DNA of 64,000 bases from Magnetospirillum sp. XM-1 (GTDB lineage Bacteria; Pseudomonadota; Alphaproteobacteria; Rhodospirillales; Magnetospirillaceae), in NCBI RefSeq assembly GCF_001511835.1, contig NZ_LN997848.1, positions 1 to 64,000 on the forward strand, read 5' to 3'. The position numbers were made by a program, and so were the translations under genes. The notes under the pieces were generated by a model. That model did not search any database, was not told the DNA's origin, and worked only from the letters and a program-made list of their open reading frames with translations. Of the stretch, positions 22,778 to 30,850 are shown in pieces (the first letter of the stretch is position 1; every line of letters begins with the position of its first letter).

Positions 22778-23692
22778 TCAGAGGGTGAGTGTTTCGGTTG
22801 ATACCATGGTTGCGATAGTGCTGGCGACGTGGTGTTGGCCGGAGGGAGCCGAAGGCGACCGCAGGACGGCACCACGTCGCTTGGCCGCAAAGGCGGCGGG
22901 TGTTTGATACCTCAGTCCGCTATGGGGCCGCTCCTCGTTGTAATGGCGGCGCCAGCCCTCGATGAGGCGGCGGGCCTCAGCCAGGCTGGTGAACCAATTC
23001 TCGTTCAGGCATTCATCCCGGAACTTGCCATTGAAGCTCTCGCCGTAGCCATTCTGCATGGGCTTGCCGGGCTGAATGAAGCGGAGTTGGACGCCGGTTC
23101 TCAGCGACCACAGGAACATGGCCTTGCTGGTAAATTCCGGACCATTGTCCGTAACGATCTCCTCGGGGAGGCCATGCAAAACGGCCAACTGATCGAGCAG
23201 ACGGGCCACCCGCTCACCCGAGATCGACAGGTCGACCAACTGGCCGGGACTTTCCCTTGTGTGTTCGTCGACGATGTTGAGAACCCGGAAGCGGCGGCCC
23301 GAGCACAGGCTGTCGGAAACGAAGTCCATCGACCAACGCTGATTGCGCCGCTCCGGCGCCGCCAGCGGCACGCGCTCCCGGCCCGCCAGCCGTTTGCGCT
23401 TCTTGGTCCGCACCGCCAGCCCCTCGTCGCGGTACAGTCGGTATGTTCGCTTGTGATTGATCACCAGCCCCTCCCGGCGAAGCAAGGCATGCAGGCGCAG
23501 ATAGCCGTAGCGACGATGCCGGCCGGCCAGATCCTTCAGCCTGTCCCGGATCGGGCCATCGTCACGTTGGCGATGCCGATACCGCGCTACCGAACGGTGA
23601 AGGCCCACGAGGTTGCAGGCGCGGCGCTGGCTGATGCCCTTTTCCGACATCAGCCAGCATCCGACTTCCCTCAACGCCGTGGGCGTCACCAT
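22778..23692 (-). CDS. IS3-family transposase OrfB (DDE integrase domain)
   Basis: The catalytic part of the transposase has an HTH_21-like segment ([15 protein letters not shown]), then the rve integrase core with the DDE residues in [17 protein letters not shown] and the Glu of [11 protein letters not shown]. It is normally made as an OrfAB fusion by a -1 shift on the A7 run at 23691-23697, where the fused frame reads [11 protein letters not shown]. An ATG at 23692 could also give OrfB alone. It ends 26 bases inside the element's right inverted repeat. Confidence 0.92.
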   Translation of the reverse strand: MVTPTALREVGCWLMSEKGISQRRACNLVGLHRSVARYRHRQRDDGPIRDRLKDLAGRHRRYGYLRLHALLRREGLVINHKRTYRLYRDEGLAVRTKKRKRLAGRERVPLAAPERRNQRWSMDFVSDSLCSGRRFRVLNIVDEHTRESPGQLVDLSISGERVARLLDQLAVLHGLPEEIVTDNGPEFTSKAMFLWSLRTGVQLRFIQPGKPMQNGYGESFNGKFRDECLNENWFTSLAEARRLIEGWRRHYNEERPHSGLRYQTPAAFAAKRRGAVLRSPSAPSGQHHVASTIATMVSTETLTL

Positions 23693-23955
23693 TTTTTTCC
23701 GAGGACTTCCTTCAGCAAGGCATTGTCCAGCATGGCGTCGGCCAACAGCTTCTTCAGCCGCGTGTTTTCGTCTTCCAACGCCTTCAGCCGCTTGGCCTCC
23801 GACACCTCCATACCCCCATACTTGGATTTCCAGCGGTAGAAGGTCTGCTCGGAGATACCGTGCTTGCGGCACACCGACACGGCGGGCATCTCGCCCGCCT
23901 CGGCCTCCTTCAGGATGCCGATGATCTGTTCCTCGTTAAATCGACTGCGCTTCAT
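23686..23955 (-). CDS. IS3-family transposase OrfA (helix-turn-helix protein)
   Basis: This 89-residue protein has an N-terminal helix-turn-helix ([16 protein letters not shown] through [16 protein letters not shown]). A C-terminal leucine-zipper-like segment ([20 protein letters not shown]) follows. It binds the element ends and dimerises. It ends at GKKW just after the frameshift site and overlaps orfB by seven bases. Confidence 0.92.
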   Translation of the reverse strand: MKRSRFNEEQIIGILKEAEAGEMPAVSVCRKHGISEQTFYRWKSKYGGMEVSEAKRLKALEDENTRLKKLLADAMLDNALLKEVLGKKW

Positions 23956-24027
23956 CTGAGTTCCCCTGTTTCCGTCAGGTTATGGGAACTCACTCTCCGC
24001 GTGGACCGGTTTCAGGGGGGAAGGTCA

Positions 24028-24174
24028 AAAGTTCCACATCGGCAAGGCGACAAGCCGCACGCCGTAAACAGTGGCAACGGCCAGAACCGTAATAATTTCC
24101 TGAGAAGTAGAAGCACCTACATTCATTGGGCCATCATAAGGATTGGTCGACGCCGCGCAACACTATGGAAACTG
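24028..24174. other. Short gene-free segment at the likely left end of the prophage
   Basis: These 147 bases lie between the IS target duplication and the recombinase-associated genes. Large serine integrases usually lie next to their attachment site, so attL would be expected here or just beyond the IS. No repeat could be matched because the right end of the prophage is outside the window. Confidence 0.35.
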
Positions 24175-24567
24175 TCAGCCGTTTAGCAATCCCCTCTGCT
24201 GCTCCCATTCCACCGGCATGTCGTCCATCAGGTTGGCAAGTTGGAGTGTGCGCGGCTGGCGACCGTCGAGGATGGTTTCGACGATGTCGGGGGCCAGTAA
24301 GGTCAGGCGGTAGATACGGCTGAGATAGGAGGGATTGATCTTCTCGGCCTCGGCTAGTTCGTTCAGCGATGCCACCTGCCCAGACTCCAGCATCCGCTTC
24401 CACCGGTGGGCACGGGCCAATGCCTTCAGCAGGGTGTCGTCCGGCCTAGCACTGGGGCGCTCAGGAATCCCGCCCCGATCAGGCACGATCACCAGTTTCC
24501 GGCCGCCATGCCGCTTCAGCTTCAGCGGCACCCGGACGGTGAAGGTGTCGATGCTGACGCCGCTCAT
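24175..24567 (-). CDS. Small helix-turn-helix protein coupled to the serine recombinase
   Basis: The 130-residue product has a KorB/ParB-like helix-turn-helix segment (SLNELAEAEKINPSYLSRIYRL, about residues 67-88) after a beta-rich N-terminus. It overlaps the recombinase stop as ATGA (24564-24567), so it is the last gene of a four-gene minus-strand operon. A DNA-binding partner of the recombinase, such as a directionality factor or regulator, is plausible. That role is inference from position only. Confidence 0.7.
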   Translation of the reverse strand: MSGVSIDTFTVRVPLKLKRHGGRKLVIVPDRGGIPERPSARPDDTLLKALARAHRWKRMLESGQVASLNELAEAEKINPSYLSRIYRLTLLAPDIVETILDGRQPRTLQLANLMDDMPVEWEQQRGLLNG

Positions 24568-25904
24568 GCAGCGCTCCGTTCACTTGCCTGGGCAGTGATG
24601 TCGGCGACCACGCTGGCCAGCCCCTCAGCGCGTAAGCGCAAGTCCGCCCCGTCGGGCGAAATGCTAACCCGCTCCACCAGCAGTTGGAGGAGGCGAGCCT
24701 GTTCGGCGGGAAAAAGCTCATCCCATACCGCGTCGAACCGGTCGAGAGCTGCGTGCAGGTCTGCTATGGCCAGTTGGGGCGCCATGCGCTCCGCCCGAGC
24801 CCGAATCTCGGGGGCGCGCAGCAGGGCTCGGACCTGGCCAATCACCGCAGCCTCGATCTCACCCGCGGCAATGCTACGCACCGGGCAGGTGTCGTGGCCG
24901 GCATTGATCGCCTTCATGCAGGTATAATACCTGTAGAGCCGCCCCTTCTTGCGAGTATGGGTTGGCGTCATTGCCCGGCCGCAATGGGTGCAGACCACTA
25001 GGCCCTTCAGTGGTGCAGGGGTTGTGGCGCGGGCGGCAGCGGCCCGCTTCCTGGGGGCGTTATCGACCTTTACCGCTTCGACCCGTTCCCAGGTGGTACG
25101 GTCGATGATGGCCTCGTGCTCACCGGGATGGGCCACGCCCTTGTGGACAGCCTCGCCCAGATAGACCCGGTTCTCCAGCATCTTGTAGAGGAAGTTCTTG
25201 GTGAACGGAGCCCCCAGGCGCTCGTTGCCATCCTGGGTGATCCAGGACTTCGTGTGGTGTCCGGCGGAGTTCAATTCCTTGACCAGCAGGGTGGCGGAGC
25301 CGACCTGGAGGAAGCGGCGGAAGATGTGGCGCACCAGATCGGCCTCGGCTTCGTTGACCACCAGCTTGCGGGCCACCACGTCGTATCCCAGCGGGGGTAC
25401 CCCGCCCATCCACATCCCCTTCTTGCGCGAGGCGGCAAACTTGTCACGGATGCGCTCGCCGATCACCTCGCGTTCGAACTGAGCGAAGGAGAGCAGGATG
25501 TTCAGCGTGAGCCGCCCCATGGACGTGGTTGTGTTGAACGACTGCGTCACCGACACGAAGGTGACGTCGTTGCGGTCGAACACCTCGACCAGCTTGGAGA
25601 AATCCATCAGCGAGCGCGACAGGCGGTCGATCTTGTAGACCACCACCACGTCGATCAACCCGGCCTCAATGTCGGCCAGCAGGCGCTTCAATGCGGGGCG
25701 CTCCAGGTTGCCGCCGGAGAAGCCGCCATCGTCGTAATGGTCAGGCACCGGCACCCAGCCTTCAGCCTTCTGGCTGGTAATATAGGCTTCGCAGGATTCC
25801 CGCTGGGCGTCGAGGCTGTTGAATTCCATTTCCAGCCCCTCTTCCGAGGACTTGCGGGTATAGATGGCGCATCGGACTTTGCGGAGGGGCTTGGCAGCGG
25901 TCAT
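24564..25904 (-). CDS. Large serine recombinase (probable prophage integrase)
   Basis: The 446-residue protein has a resolvase domain with the catalytic Ser in AIYTRKSSEEG (about Ser19) and the DHYDDGGFSGGNLERPAL and YKIDRLSRS motifs. A recombinase domain follows, then a zinc ribbon (CTHCGRAM to CMK and CPVR, about 290-330) and a C-terminal coiled-coil-like region. This is the large serine recombinase architecture used by phage integrases and mobile elements. The ATG at 25904 overlaps the DUF2924 stop. No tyrosine integrase is seen, so this is the best candidate integrase for the adjacent prophage. Confidence 0.92.
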   Translation of the reverse strand: MTAAKPLRKVRCAIYTRKSSEEGLEMEFNSLDAQRESCEAYITSQKAEGWVPVPDHYDDGGFSGGNLERPALKRLLADIEAGLIDVVVVYKIDRLSRSLMDFSKLVEVFDRNDVTFVSVTQSFNTTTSMGRLTLNILLSFAQFEREVIGERIRDKFAASRKKGMWMGGVPPLGYDVVARKLVVNEAEADLVRHIFRRFLQVGSATLLVKELNSAGHHTKSWITQDGNERLGAPFTKNFLYKMLENRVYLGEAVHKGVAHPGEHEAIIDRTTWERVEAVKVDNAPRKRAAAARATTPAPLKGLVVCTHCGRAMTPTHTRKKGRLYRYYTCMKAINAGHDTCPVRSIAAGEIEAAVIGQVRALLRAPEIRARAERMAPQLAIADLHAALDRFDAVWDELFPAEQARLLQLLVERVSISPDGADLRLRAEGLASVVADITAQASERSAA

Positions 25905-26350
25905 CGGTTGCCCTCCAGCTTGCCGTGCTTGCGCAGGCCGAAAAACAGCGGCCCGTTCCAGCGGGTACCGGTGATGGCGCGGGCCACCGCCGACAGGCTC
26001 TGATAGCGGCGGCCCTTCCATTCGAAGCCATCGGCCAGGGCGGTCACTTCCTGCAGCACGCCCTGCCATTCCCGGATCAGCTTGGTGCCGATCACTGGGG
26101 CGGTCATGTCCTTGGGCCTAGGCTTCTTCTTGCCGTCAAGTTCCTCGATCAGATCATCGAGGCGACGTTCAGCCCGCACCGACAAGCCGCCGAAAGCCAG
26201 TTCCTGGATCCGGTAGGCCAGACGCTTGACCAGGAAGGTGCGATTATAGGGCGGTGGCTCGGTGCCGGTCAGTTCGCGCCACATGGCCTTCAGCCTGGGC
26301 GTTGGCAGGGTGGGCAATTCAGCCACCTGGGAAAGGATCGCGTTTGTCAT
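25901..26350 (-). CDS. DUF2924 family protein, recombinase partner
   Basis: The 149-residue protein matches DUF2924, with LKAMWRELTGTEPPPYNRTFLVKRLAYRIQEL in the N-terminal half and a C-terminal FEWKGRRYQSLSAVARAITGTRWNGPLFF segment that resembles small DNA-binding SWIB/DUF4357-like modules. DUF2924 genes very often sit directly before a large serine recombinase. The function is unknown. It overlaps both neighbours by ATGA. Confidence 0.85.
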   Translation of the reverse strand: MTNAILSQVAELPTLPTPRLKAMWRELTGTEPPPYNRTFLVKRLAYRIQELAFGGLSVRAERRLDDLIEELDGKKKPRPKDMTAPVIGTKLIREWQGVLQEVTALADGFEWKGRRYQSLSAVARAITGTRWNGPLFFGLRKHGKLEGNR

Positions 26351-26550
26351 GAGCGGGAAGCCCTGCTGTTGGGGACCTCGCCATACACGCTCCGGTTGGC
26401 AGTGAAGTCGACGGAACTGTCTCCGCCGTCAGGAGATAAACGAGTGGACTTCCGCGCCAGCATACGCATCGCGCCGGTGGCGAGAATCTCGGCGACCTCG
26501 TCAAGGCGCTCGGCGGCGGTCATGCGGTCGGGGGATAGGGCGATGAACAT
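26347..26550 (-). CDS. Short protein at the head of the recombinase operon
   Basis: This 67-residue protein (MFIALSPDRMTAAERLDEVAEILATG) is helical at the start and has a polar tail. A start at 26523 (MTAAERL) is equally likely. Its stop overlaps the DUF2924 start as ATGA. Similar short genes with a TAAERLDEVAEIL segment are familiar in front of DUF2924-recombinase pairs in alphaproteobacteria (recall, not searched). Confidence 0.65.
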   Translation of the reverse strand: MFIALSPDRMTAAERLDEVAEILATGAMRMLARKSTRLSPDGGDSSVDFTANRSVYGEVPNSRASRS

Positions 26551-26563
26551 TTTCAGGGCCGCG

Positions 26564-26584
26564 ATCGGTGTTGTTGATACCGAT
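26564..26584. promoter_or_regulatory. Inverted repeat, possible operator between recombinase operon and orphan gene
   Basis: ATCGGT and ACCGAT (26564-26569 and 26579-26584) form a 6-bp inverted repeat with a 9-base spacer, just upstream of the recombinase operon in the divergent intergenic region. Binding by the small helix-turn-helix protein is a guess. Confidence 0.3.
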
Positions 26585-26663
26585 TAAACGCTTGCCCGTG
26601 GCTCGATATGGGACAGGTAAGGCAGAAAACTGGATGCCTGGAACATATGAAGAACCCGCAATC

Positions 26664-26692
26664 TTGCCCCCCGATTTGGCTTCCACTATTAT
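26664..26692 (+). promoter_or_regulatory. Candidate promoter of the 734-residue orphan gene
   Basis: TTGCCC (26664-26669) and TATTAT (26687-26692) are separated by 17 bases and lie 43 bases before the ATG at 26736. A GGAGA ribosome site lies between them and the ATG. The match and spacing are good for a sigma-70-type promoter. Confidence 0.5.
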
Positions 26693-26735
26693 GTGGCCTG
26701 CGCTCCAGCAAATTTACGCGTTGACGGAGACTTAG

Positions 26736-28940
26736 ATGGTTCGAGCCGCAGCCAAGACCTGCCCAAACCTCACTCGACTCTTCGAGGACTTGGAGCCGAA
26801 GCTGATCGCAGAATTTCTCGAAAGCAAAGCCTTCGAGAGATTGACGTGGCTTGAAGCCTATAAACTCGCCCCGAAAGAACCTGGCCATCCCCCCACGGCC
26901 AGCAAAATGCTGCAGCAAGAAAAGAAAGACCGGCTGGGACCACTCGAAGCCGAAGCCGCCCGGGTTGTTACAATCGCGAGCACCCGCGGCCAGTACGTCC
27001 TCGAAGGCCTTGCCAAAACCAAGCTTGAACCCGATCGCGCCAAGATCCTTCTGAACCAGCGGAATGAACTGGCGCGAAGCCTATGGACCTTCGCCAACGA
27101 ACACGGCTTGTTCGAGGCGGCGGAGAACAGCCTCCATTTGCGTCTCTACCGGCGCTACGACAAGCATTACCAGACATTCATGGCCGAACCGTCGGTTGAC
27201 GGAGGTCCAGACGCCGGTAGCGCAGTACTTGATGCACTCCTGGCCGACCTCAATCAGCGCCTTGATCGCGGTGATGGCTACAGCATCGACAGGTTCGACA
27301 TCCCCGAGGAGGGTGACGAACCGGCTGCAGAAATGTACCTACTGTACCACCCTGATCCCCCGACAAGTGTCCGGGAAATCGACGACGATGGTAATCGGTC
27401 AAGTATCTATTTCCGCCCGCCCGGAGAAGCAATGATCGTCTACACGCCGTCGACCGGGCGGGTCCATGTTCGCGCAGGCAACAGAAGGCTACGGCACACC
27501 ATCGCCGAACGCTTCATCGAGACGGCTCTTGATCAGACCTATTCCAATCAGCCGGTCGACTTCCAAGCTTACGATATTTCGCAGTTCCTGAAAGGATTCG
27601 ATCTTGAACTGCCGGAACTCGATGACGCGGCGATCCTCCGAGCACAAGTGATCCGGGCAGATATAAGCGTCGGCAATCTTGCCAATCGCCTCTCGCTTTC
27701 CACCACGATCGATCAGAACATCTCCGAAATCATCGGCAGCCAACCTGGACTCCCAATGATTTTCGAGCGGGCGGTGGCAATCCGCTTGGTCGAAATCGCG
27801 GTGCGGTATCGCAGCGCTGGGCGGGACGATGCGCGAACTCTCAACTTCACGCTCACCGACCGCAACACGAGCAGCCTTCTCAGCGTCGATGACCCCTTCG
27901 AACGAGTTCTTGGGCATAGCCTGCTGCGATATTGGAAGATCTTGCGCGATGGTCGATCGCCAAGCGACTCAGATAGCATGGCAGTCATCCCCGCCTTGTT
28001 GGCCATCTGGGACGTTGGAGCAGAGAAGATAACCGGCGCTTGGCTTCTGGATCGCGGTGTCGATCCTGGTCTCTTGACGGAGTTAGGCTTTCTCGTGCCC
28101 GCTGGCTGGGAAGGCGATGACCTGATTGACGATGAGGATGAGGTAGGCCCAGTCGCTGCCGAGGTGGTTGTTCGGGTCGATGAGAAAGCCACTGAGGCAG
28201 GCGACCGGAAGGTGGCCGACCTCAAGGTCGCCGAGGGACAGGTAACTCCTGGCGGTAACCCGGATCGCTACAGGATCTATCGGGTGCGTGGTGGCTGGGT
28301 CGCGGAACACCTGAAGTCACGTCTCGAACAAGTTCTAGACGCGCCCGCCTTCGAGACGCTTACCGACCAACTTCTCTACCTTGGGACGCTAGTGGTCGAT
28401 GGTGGAGATGTTCCGATTTACCTTGCGCGTGGCCTCAACCGTGAGAAAGTGCGGTCCAGCGTCGATACAGAGCTTAGGGCACGCCACAACCTTGGCATCG
28501 GACTGGTTCTGCAGGCCGGCAACGCTCCTGGGCCATGCCTGGCGGCCAACGTTCTGACGCAGTTGGCCGACCATATCGACAATGCCCAGTCTGAAATCAA
28601 ATTGATGGCAGACAAGCTCCGGTCGGTGTTCAGAAGGCACCGGATCTTGGCCCGCGGTGGCCAGGCGGTCGAACTCACCCGCTTAGGGGAAGAGATCGCG
28701 ACCCTGTTCGTGCCGGGGAAGGGCAGCATCGACATCAAAGGCGGGCATCGAATCCAGGTTCTCCAGAAATTGGTAGATGCTCACAATGCAGGTCCAATGC
28801 CGATGGCGACAAAGGATCTCGTCCAAGGGATCGCCGAGGACCAGTCGATGGCGAATATTTTCAACCAGCCGCTCTGGGACAAGCTGAAGGAACAGTTCCT
28901 CAGAAGCCCTAGAAAAGGGGTGTGGGAGATAGCCTACTGA
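26736..28940 (+). CDS. Unrecognised 734-residue protein beside the recombinase
   Basis: I do not recognise a family. The protein is soluble, rich in charged residues and Leu, and shows no membrane segment, signal peptide, Walker motif or nuclease motif that I can defend. An acidic, low-complexity linker (DDLIDDEDEVGPVAAE to the repeated VADLKVAEGQ, about 465-510) splits it into a larger N-terminal and a smaller C-terminal half. It has its own promoter and ribosome site, stands alone and faces away from the recombinase operon. The position between an integrase module and phage early genes is typical of cargo such as superinfection exclusion or defence, but that is speculation. Confidence 0.75.
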   Translation: MVRAAAKTCPNLTRLFEDLEPKLIAEFLESKAFERLTWLEAYKLAPKEPGHPPTASKMLQQEKKDRLGPLEAEAARVVTIASTRGQYVLEGLAKTKLEPDRAKILLNQRNELARSLWTFANEHGLFEAAENSLHLRLYRRYDKHYQTFMAEPSVDGGPDAGSAVLDALLADLNQRLDRGDGYSIDRFDIPEEGDEPAAEMYLLYHPDPPTSVREIDDDGNRSSIYFRPPGEAMIVYTPSTGRVHVRAGNRRLRHTIAERFIETALDQTYSNQPVDFQAYDISQFLKGFDLELPELDDAAILRAQVIRADISVGNLANRLSLSTTIDQNISEIIGSQPGLPMIFERAVAIRLVEIAVRYRSAGRDDARTLNFTLTDRNTSSLLSVDDPFERVLGHSLLRYWKILRDGRSPSDSDSMAVIPALLAIWDVGAEKITGAWLLDRGVDPGLLTELGFLVPAGWEGDDLIDDEDEVGPVAAEVVVRVDEKATEAGDRKVADLKVAEGQVTPGGNPDRYRIYRVRGGWVAEHLKSRLEQVLDAPAFETLTDQLLYLGTLVVDGGDVPIYLARGLNREKVRSSVDTELRARHNLGIGLVLQAGNAPGPCLAANVLTQLADHIDNAQSEIKLMADKLRSVFRRHRILARGGQAVELTRLGEEIATLFVPGKGSIDIKGGHRIQVLQKLVDAHNAGPMPMATKDLVQGIAEDQSMANIFNQPLWDKLKEQFLRSPRKGVWEIAY

Positions 28941-29033
28941 CGGCCAACTCCGATCCGGCTCCGATTGGGGGGTCTGACTAGCTCCGATTCTTTGGGCCAA
29001 TAGAAGGGCTCCATCGATCAGAGGAGCACTTCA

Positions 29034-29279
29034 ATGCCGACTCCCTTCCCTCCGCGCCAGGCCGCCCCGACGAGCATGTCCGGCGCTGCGAAGATCAACC
29101 CCACCACCTTGAACGCCGAATGGCGCTGCACGCGCTGCGGCAAGCTGCTCGGCATTTGCCAGGACGGCCGCATGCACCTGCGCTTTGGTCATGGCCACGA
29201 GTATTTCGTGGGCTTCCCGGTTCAGGCCACCTGCCGTGGCTGCGGCACGCTCAACCACGCGACCACGCCCGAGAGCTGA
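29034..29279 (+). CDS. Com-like zinc-finger regulatory protein
   Basis: The 81-residue protein has two Cys pairs, RCTRCGKLLG and TCRGCGTLN (about 31-40 and 66-74), the pattern of phage Mu Com, a small zinc-finger protein that activates translation of mom by binding its mRNA. GAGGAG lies eight bases before the ATG. The spacing between the Cys pairs is longer than in Mu Com and contains His residues (HLRFGHGHEYF). It is directly upstream of a gene whose start codon lies in a perfect hairpin. Confidence 0.7.
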   Translation: MPTPFPPRQAAPTSMSGAAKINPTTLNAEWRCTRCGKLLGICQDGRMHLRFGHGHEYFVGFPVQATCRGCGTLNHATTPES

Positions 29280-29343
29280 CGCTCTCACCTACCCCCCAAT
29301 GAAATCGCAGAGGCGCTCGACACCCTGACCTGGCCACCAGGAG

Positions 29344-29380
29344 GCACGAGATGCCCGGCCGTAAGGCAGGCATCTCGTGC
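29344..29380 (+). promoter_or_regulatory. Perfect hairpin spanning the start codon of the sigma-like gene
   Basis: A 12-bp perfect inverted repeat (GCACGAGATGCC at 29344-29355 and GGCATCTCGTGC at 29369-29380, 13-base loop) includes the GTG start at 29377-29379 in its right arm. The loop holds the only purine-rich ribosome-site-like bases (AAGGCAGG). Such a structure should hinder initiation unless opened by a protein or by transcription dynamics. Confidence 0.7.
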
Positions 29381-30126
29381 GCGCTCTCTGGCAGCAAATC
29401 CAAGCGGATTTCGAGCGGACCCTCACCCTTCACTCGTCCAACACCCAGTTCGAGCTTCTGCGACGGGAACATCCCGTTCTTGGACGCTTTGTCGACACCA
29501 CTGCGGTGCTGGATCATCTCCATAGTCGCAATGGCGACCCAGGCGACAAGGATCTGATCCTGGCCACCCTGGTCGCAGCGGCGCAGCGGCACCGAAATGA
29601 CCGCGATGTCGCCACCGCCATGGTGTGGTTGGGACTCTGGCCCGGGCTTGATGCTCTTTATCGGCGGCTCTGGCGTTTCTTCCGTTCCGACCCCAATGAA
29701 CTGGCCTCCGAGATCGCCGGCCGCTTTGCCATGGGCATGCAGCGGGCGGATTTGAGCCGGATCAACCGGGTCGCGGCCACCCTGATCACCAATGTCGAGC
29801 GCGATATCCGTGACGACCTTCGTCGCCGGTGGGCGGAGGCTGCGACGTATGAGGAACTGCCCGATCCCGACGAATTCGCTTCTCACGCATCCACGTCTTC
29901 GAGCTTCGGCCTGCCGGCCGGGACTGATCCTGATGCGGTGGCCGGCTTTGTCCATCGTGTCCTGACCGATCTGATTGGGAACGACGCCGACATTGTTGTC
30001 GCCGTGGTGATGATGGGCGAAGGCCAGCGTGATGTCGCTGACCGCCTTGGCCTCGGCTATGACGCCGTCCGCAAGCGCTACCAGCGCGCCCTGGCCCGTC
30101 TTCGTGACGTGCTGGGAGAAATCTGA
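29377..30126 (+). CDS. Sigma-70 region 4-like phage regulator
   Basis: The 249-residue protein ends with a helix-turn-helix resembling sigma factor region 4 (MGEGQRDVADRLGLGYDAVRKRYQRALARLR, about 213-243). An alpha-helical N-terminal part lies upstream and I do not recognise it. It could act as an alternative sigma factor or as a DNA-binding activator of phage genes. The start is GTG 29377 inside a hairpin; no other in-frame start is near. It follows the Com-like gene in the same direction. Confidence 0.7.
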   Translation: MRALWQQIQADFERTLTLHSSNTQFELLRREHPVLGRFVDTTAVLDHLHSRNGDPGDKDLILATLVAAAQRHRNDRDVATAMVWLGLWPGLDALYRRLWRFFRSDPNELASEIAGRFAMGMQRADLSRINRVAATLITNVERDIRDDLRRRWAEAATYEELPDPDEFASHASTSSSFGLPAGTDPDAVAGFVHRVLTDLIGNDADIVVAVVMMGEGQRDVADRLGLGYDAVRKRYQRALARLRDVLGEI

Positions 30127-30215
30127 TGCGGGCCTGTCCCAAATCCCGCTGCTGCACCGCGTTTTCCTTTCGATTGGTCCGGATGGTCCGGCCAGGAGCC
30201 AAGGGAAGCCTGGGA

Positions 30216-30419
30216 ATGCACGATTCTTCGGACAACCAGTTCCTCCGTTTGCCCGGCCTGTACCGGCGTTGGGAACTGAACCAGGTGATCGAGCCTGGCG
30301 AGGACTATCGCATTGAAGGCGCCGGTACGGCTGCTGACGGCACTCCGCTCTATTCCATCTACGCCACCGAATCCGGCCAGACGCCGAACAGCCCCCGCGA
30401 AGCGACGGGCGACGACTGA
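30216..30419 (+). CDS. Small phage protein of unknown function
   Basis: The 67-residue product starts MHDSSDNQFLRLPGLYRRWELNQV and ends in an acidic tail. A longer version from ATG 30126, overlapping the sigma-like gene stop, would add a Cys-rich 30-residue lead. The start at 30216 is preferred for its AGGGAA ribosome site. No family is recognised. It sits in the phage early region. Confidence 0.55.
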   Translation: MHDSSDNQFLRLPGLYRRWELNQVIEPGEDYRIEGAGTAADGTPLYSIYATESGQTPNSPREATGDD

Positions 30420-30559
30420 GCCCAGCACTTCATGCCGGGCCTTCGGGGGAATGGAACAGCCATCAAGGCGAATACCTCGACCGCAGGCTCCAGAGCGGCG
30501 TCAGGGCCCGGCAGCAGCACTTCCGACGAAATCTGGCTCTGACGAAAAGGAGCACCCCT

Positions 30560-30850
30560 ATGTCTACCCAGTTGCTCGAACGCCTGCGCAAGAAGATGTC
30601 CTTCGACGCCATCCCGGACACCATCGAGGTGCCCCCGATCGGCGACGAGACCGCCTCGGTGGTCAAGGCCATCGAAGACGCCAGCGTCGATGACGTGGCC
30701 CTCGCCATCCAGGCGCTGGACAAGGTGTCGGCGAACCTGATCCATCAGGTTTCGGCGTTGCGCCGCCTTCACGATTACGCCCGCTGTGCCGGTGCCATGG
30801 GCGTGTCCAATGCGGTCGATGCGGCGGTCCGCGCCGTGGAGGGGGTGTGA
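30560..30850 (+). CDS. Small helical phage protein upstream of the Sak4-like ATPase
   Basis: The 96-residue protein is predicted largely helical, with an acidic N-terminal region (IPDTIEVPPIGDETASVV). AAAAGGAG precedes the ATG, and the stop overlaps the ATPase start (TGATG). No family is recognised. The 140 bases before it are open in the same frame but lack a usable start codon. Confidence 0.65.
   Translation: MSTQLLERLRKKMSFDAIPDTIEVPPIGDETASVVKAIEDASVDDVALAIQALDKVSANLIHQVSALRRLHDYARCAGAMGVSNAVDAAVRAVEGV

Larger units (their letters stand above)
22752..24027 (-). mobile_element. Complete IS3-family insertion sequence (IS407-like)
   Basis: The element is 1276 bp. Its terminal inverted repeats both start TGACCTTCCCCC and keep partial similarity for about 40 bases. 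It is flanked on both sides by AAAG (22748-22751 and 24028-24031), a 4-bp target duplication as expected for the IS407 group. It encodes overlapping orfA and orfB with a run of seven A residues for -1 frameshifting. Both frames are intact, so the copy may be active, and the exact duplication suggests recent insertion. Group assignment is from recall of OrfA similarity. Confidence 0.93.

Noticed and set aside
22829..23839. Plus-strand open frame of 336 codons inside the IS3 element
   Set aside because: Antisense to orfB, whose DDE motifs are intact.
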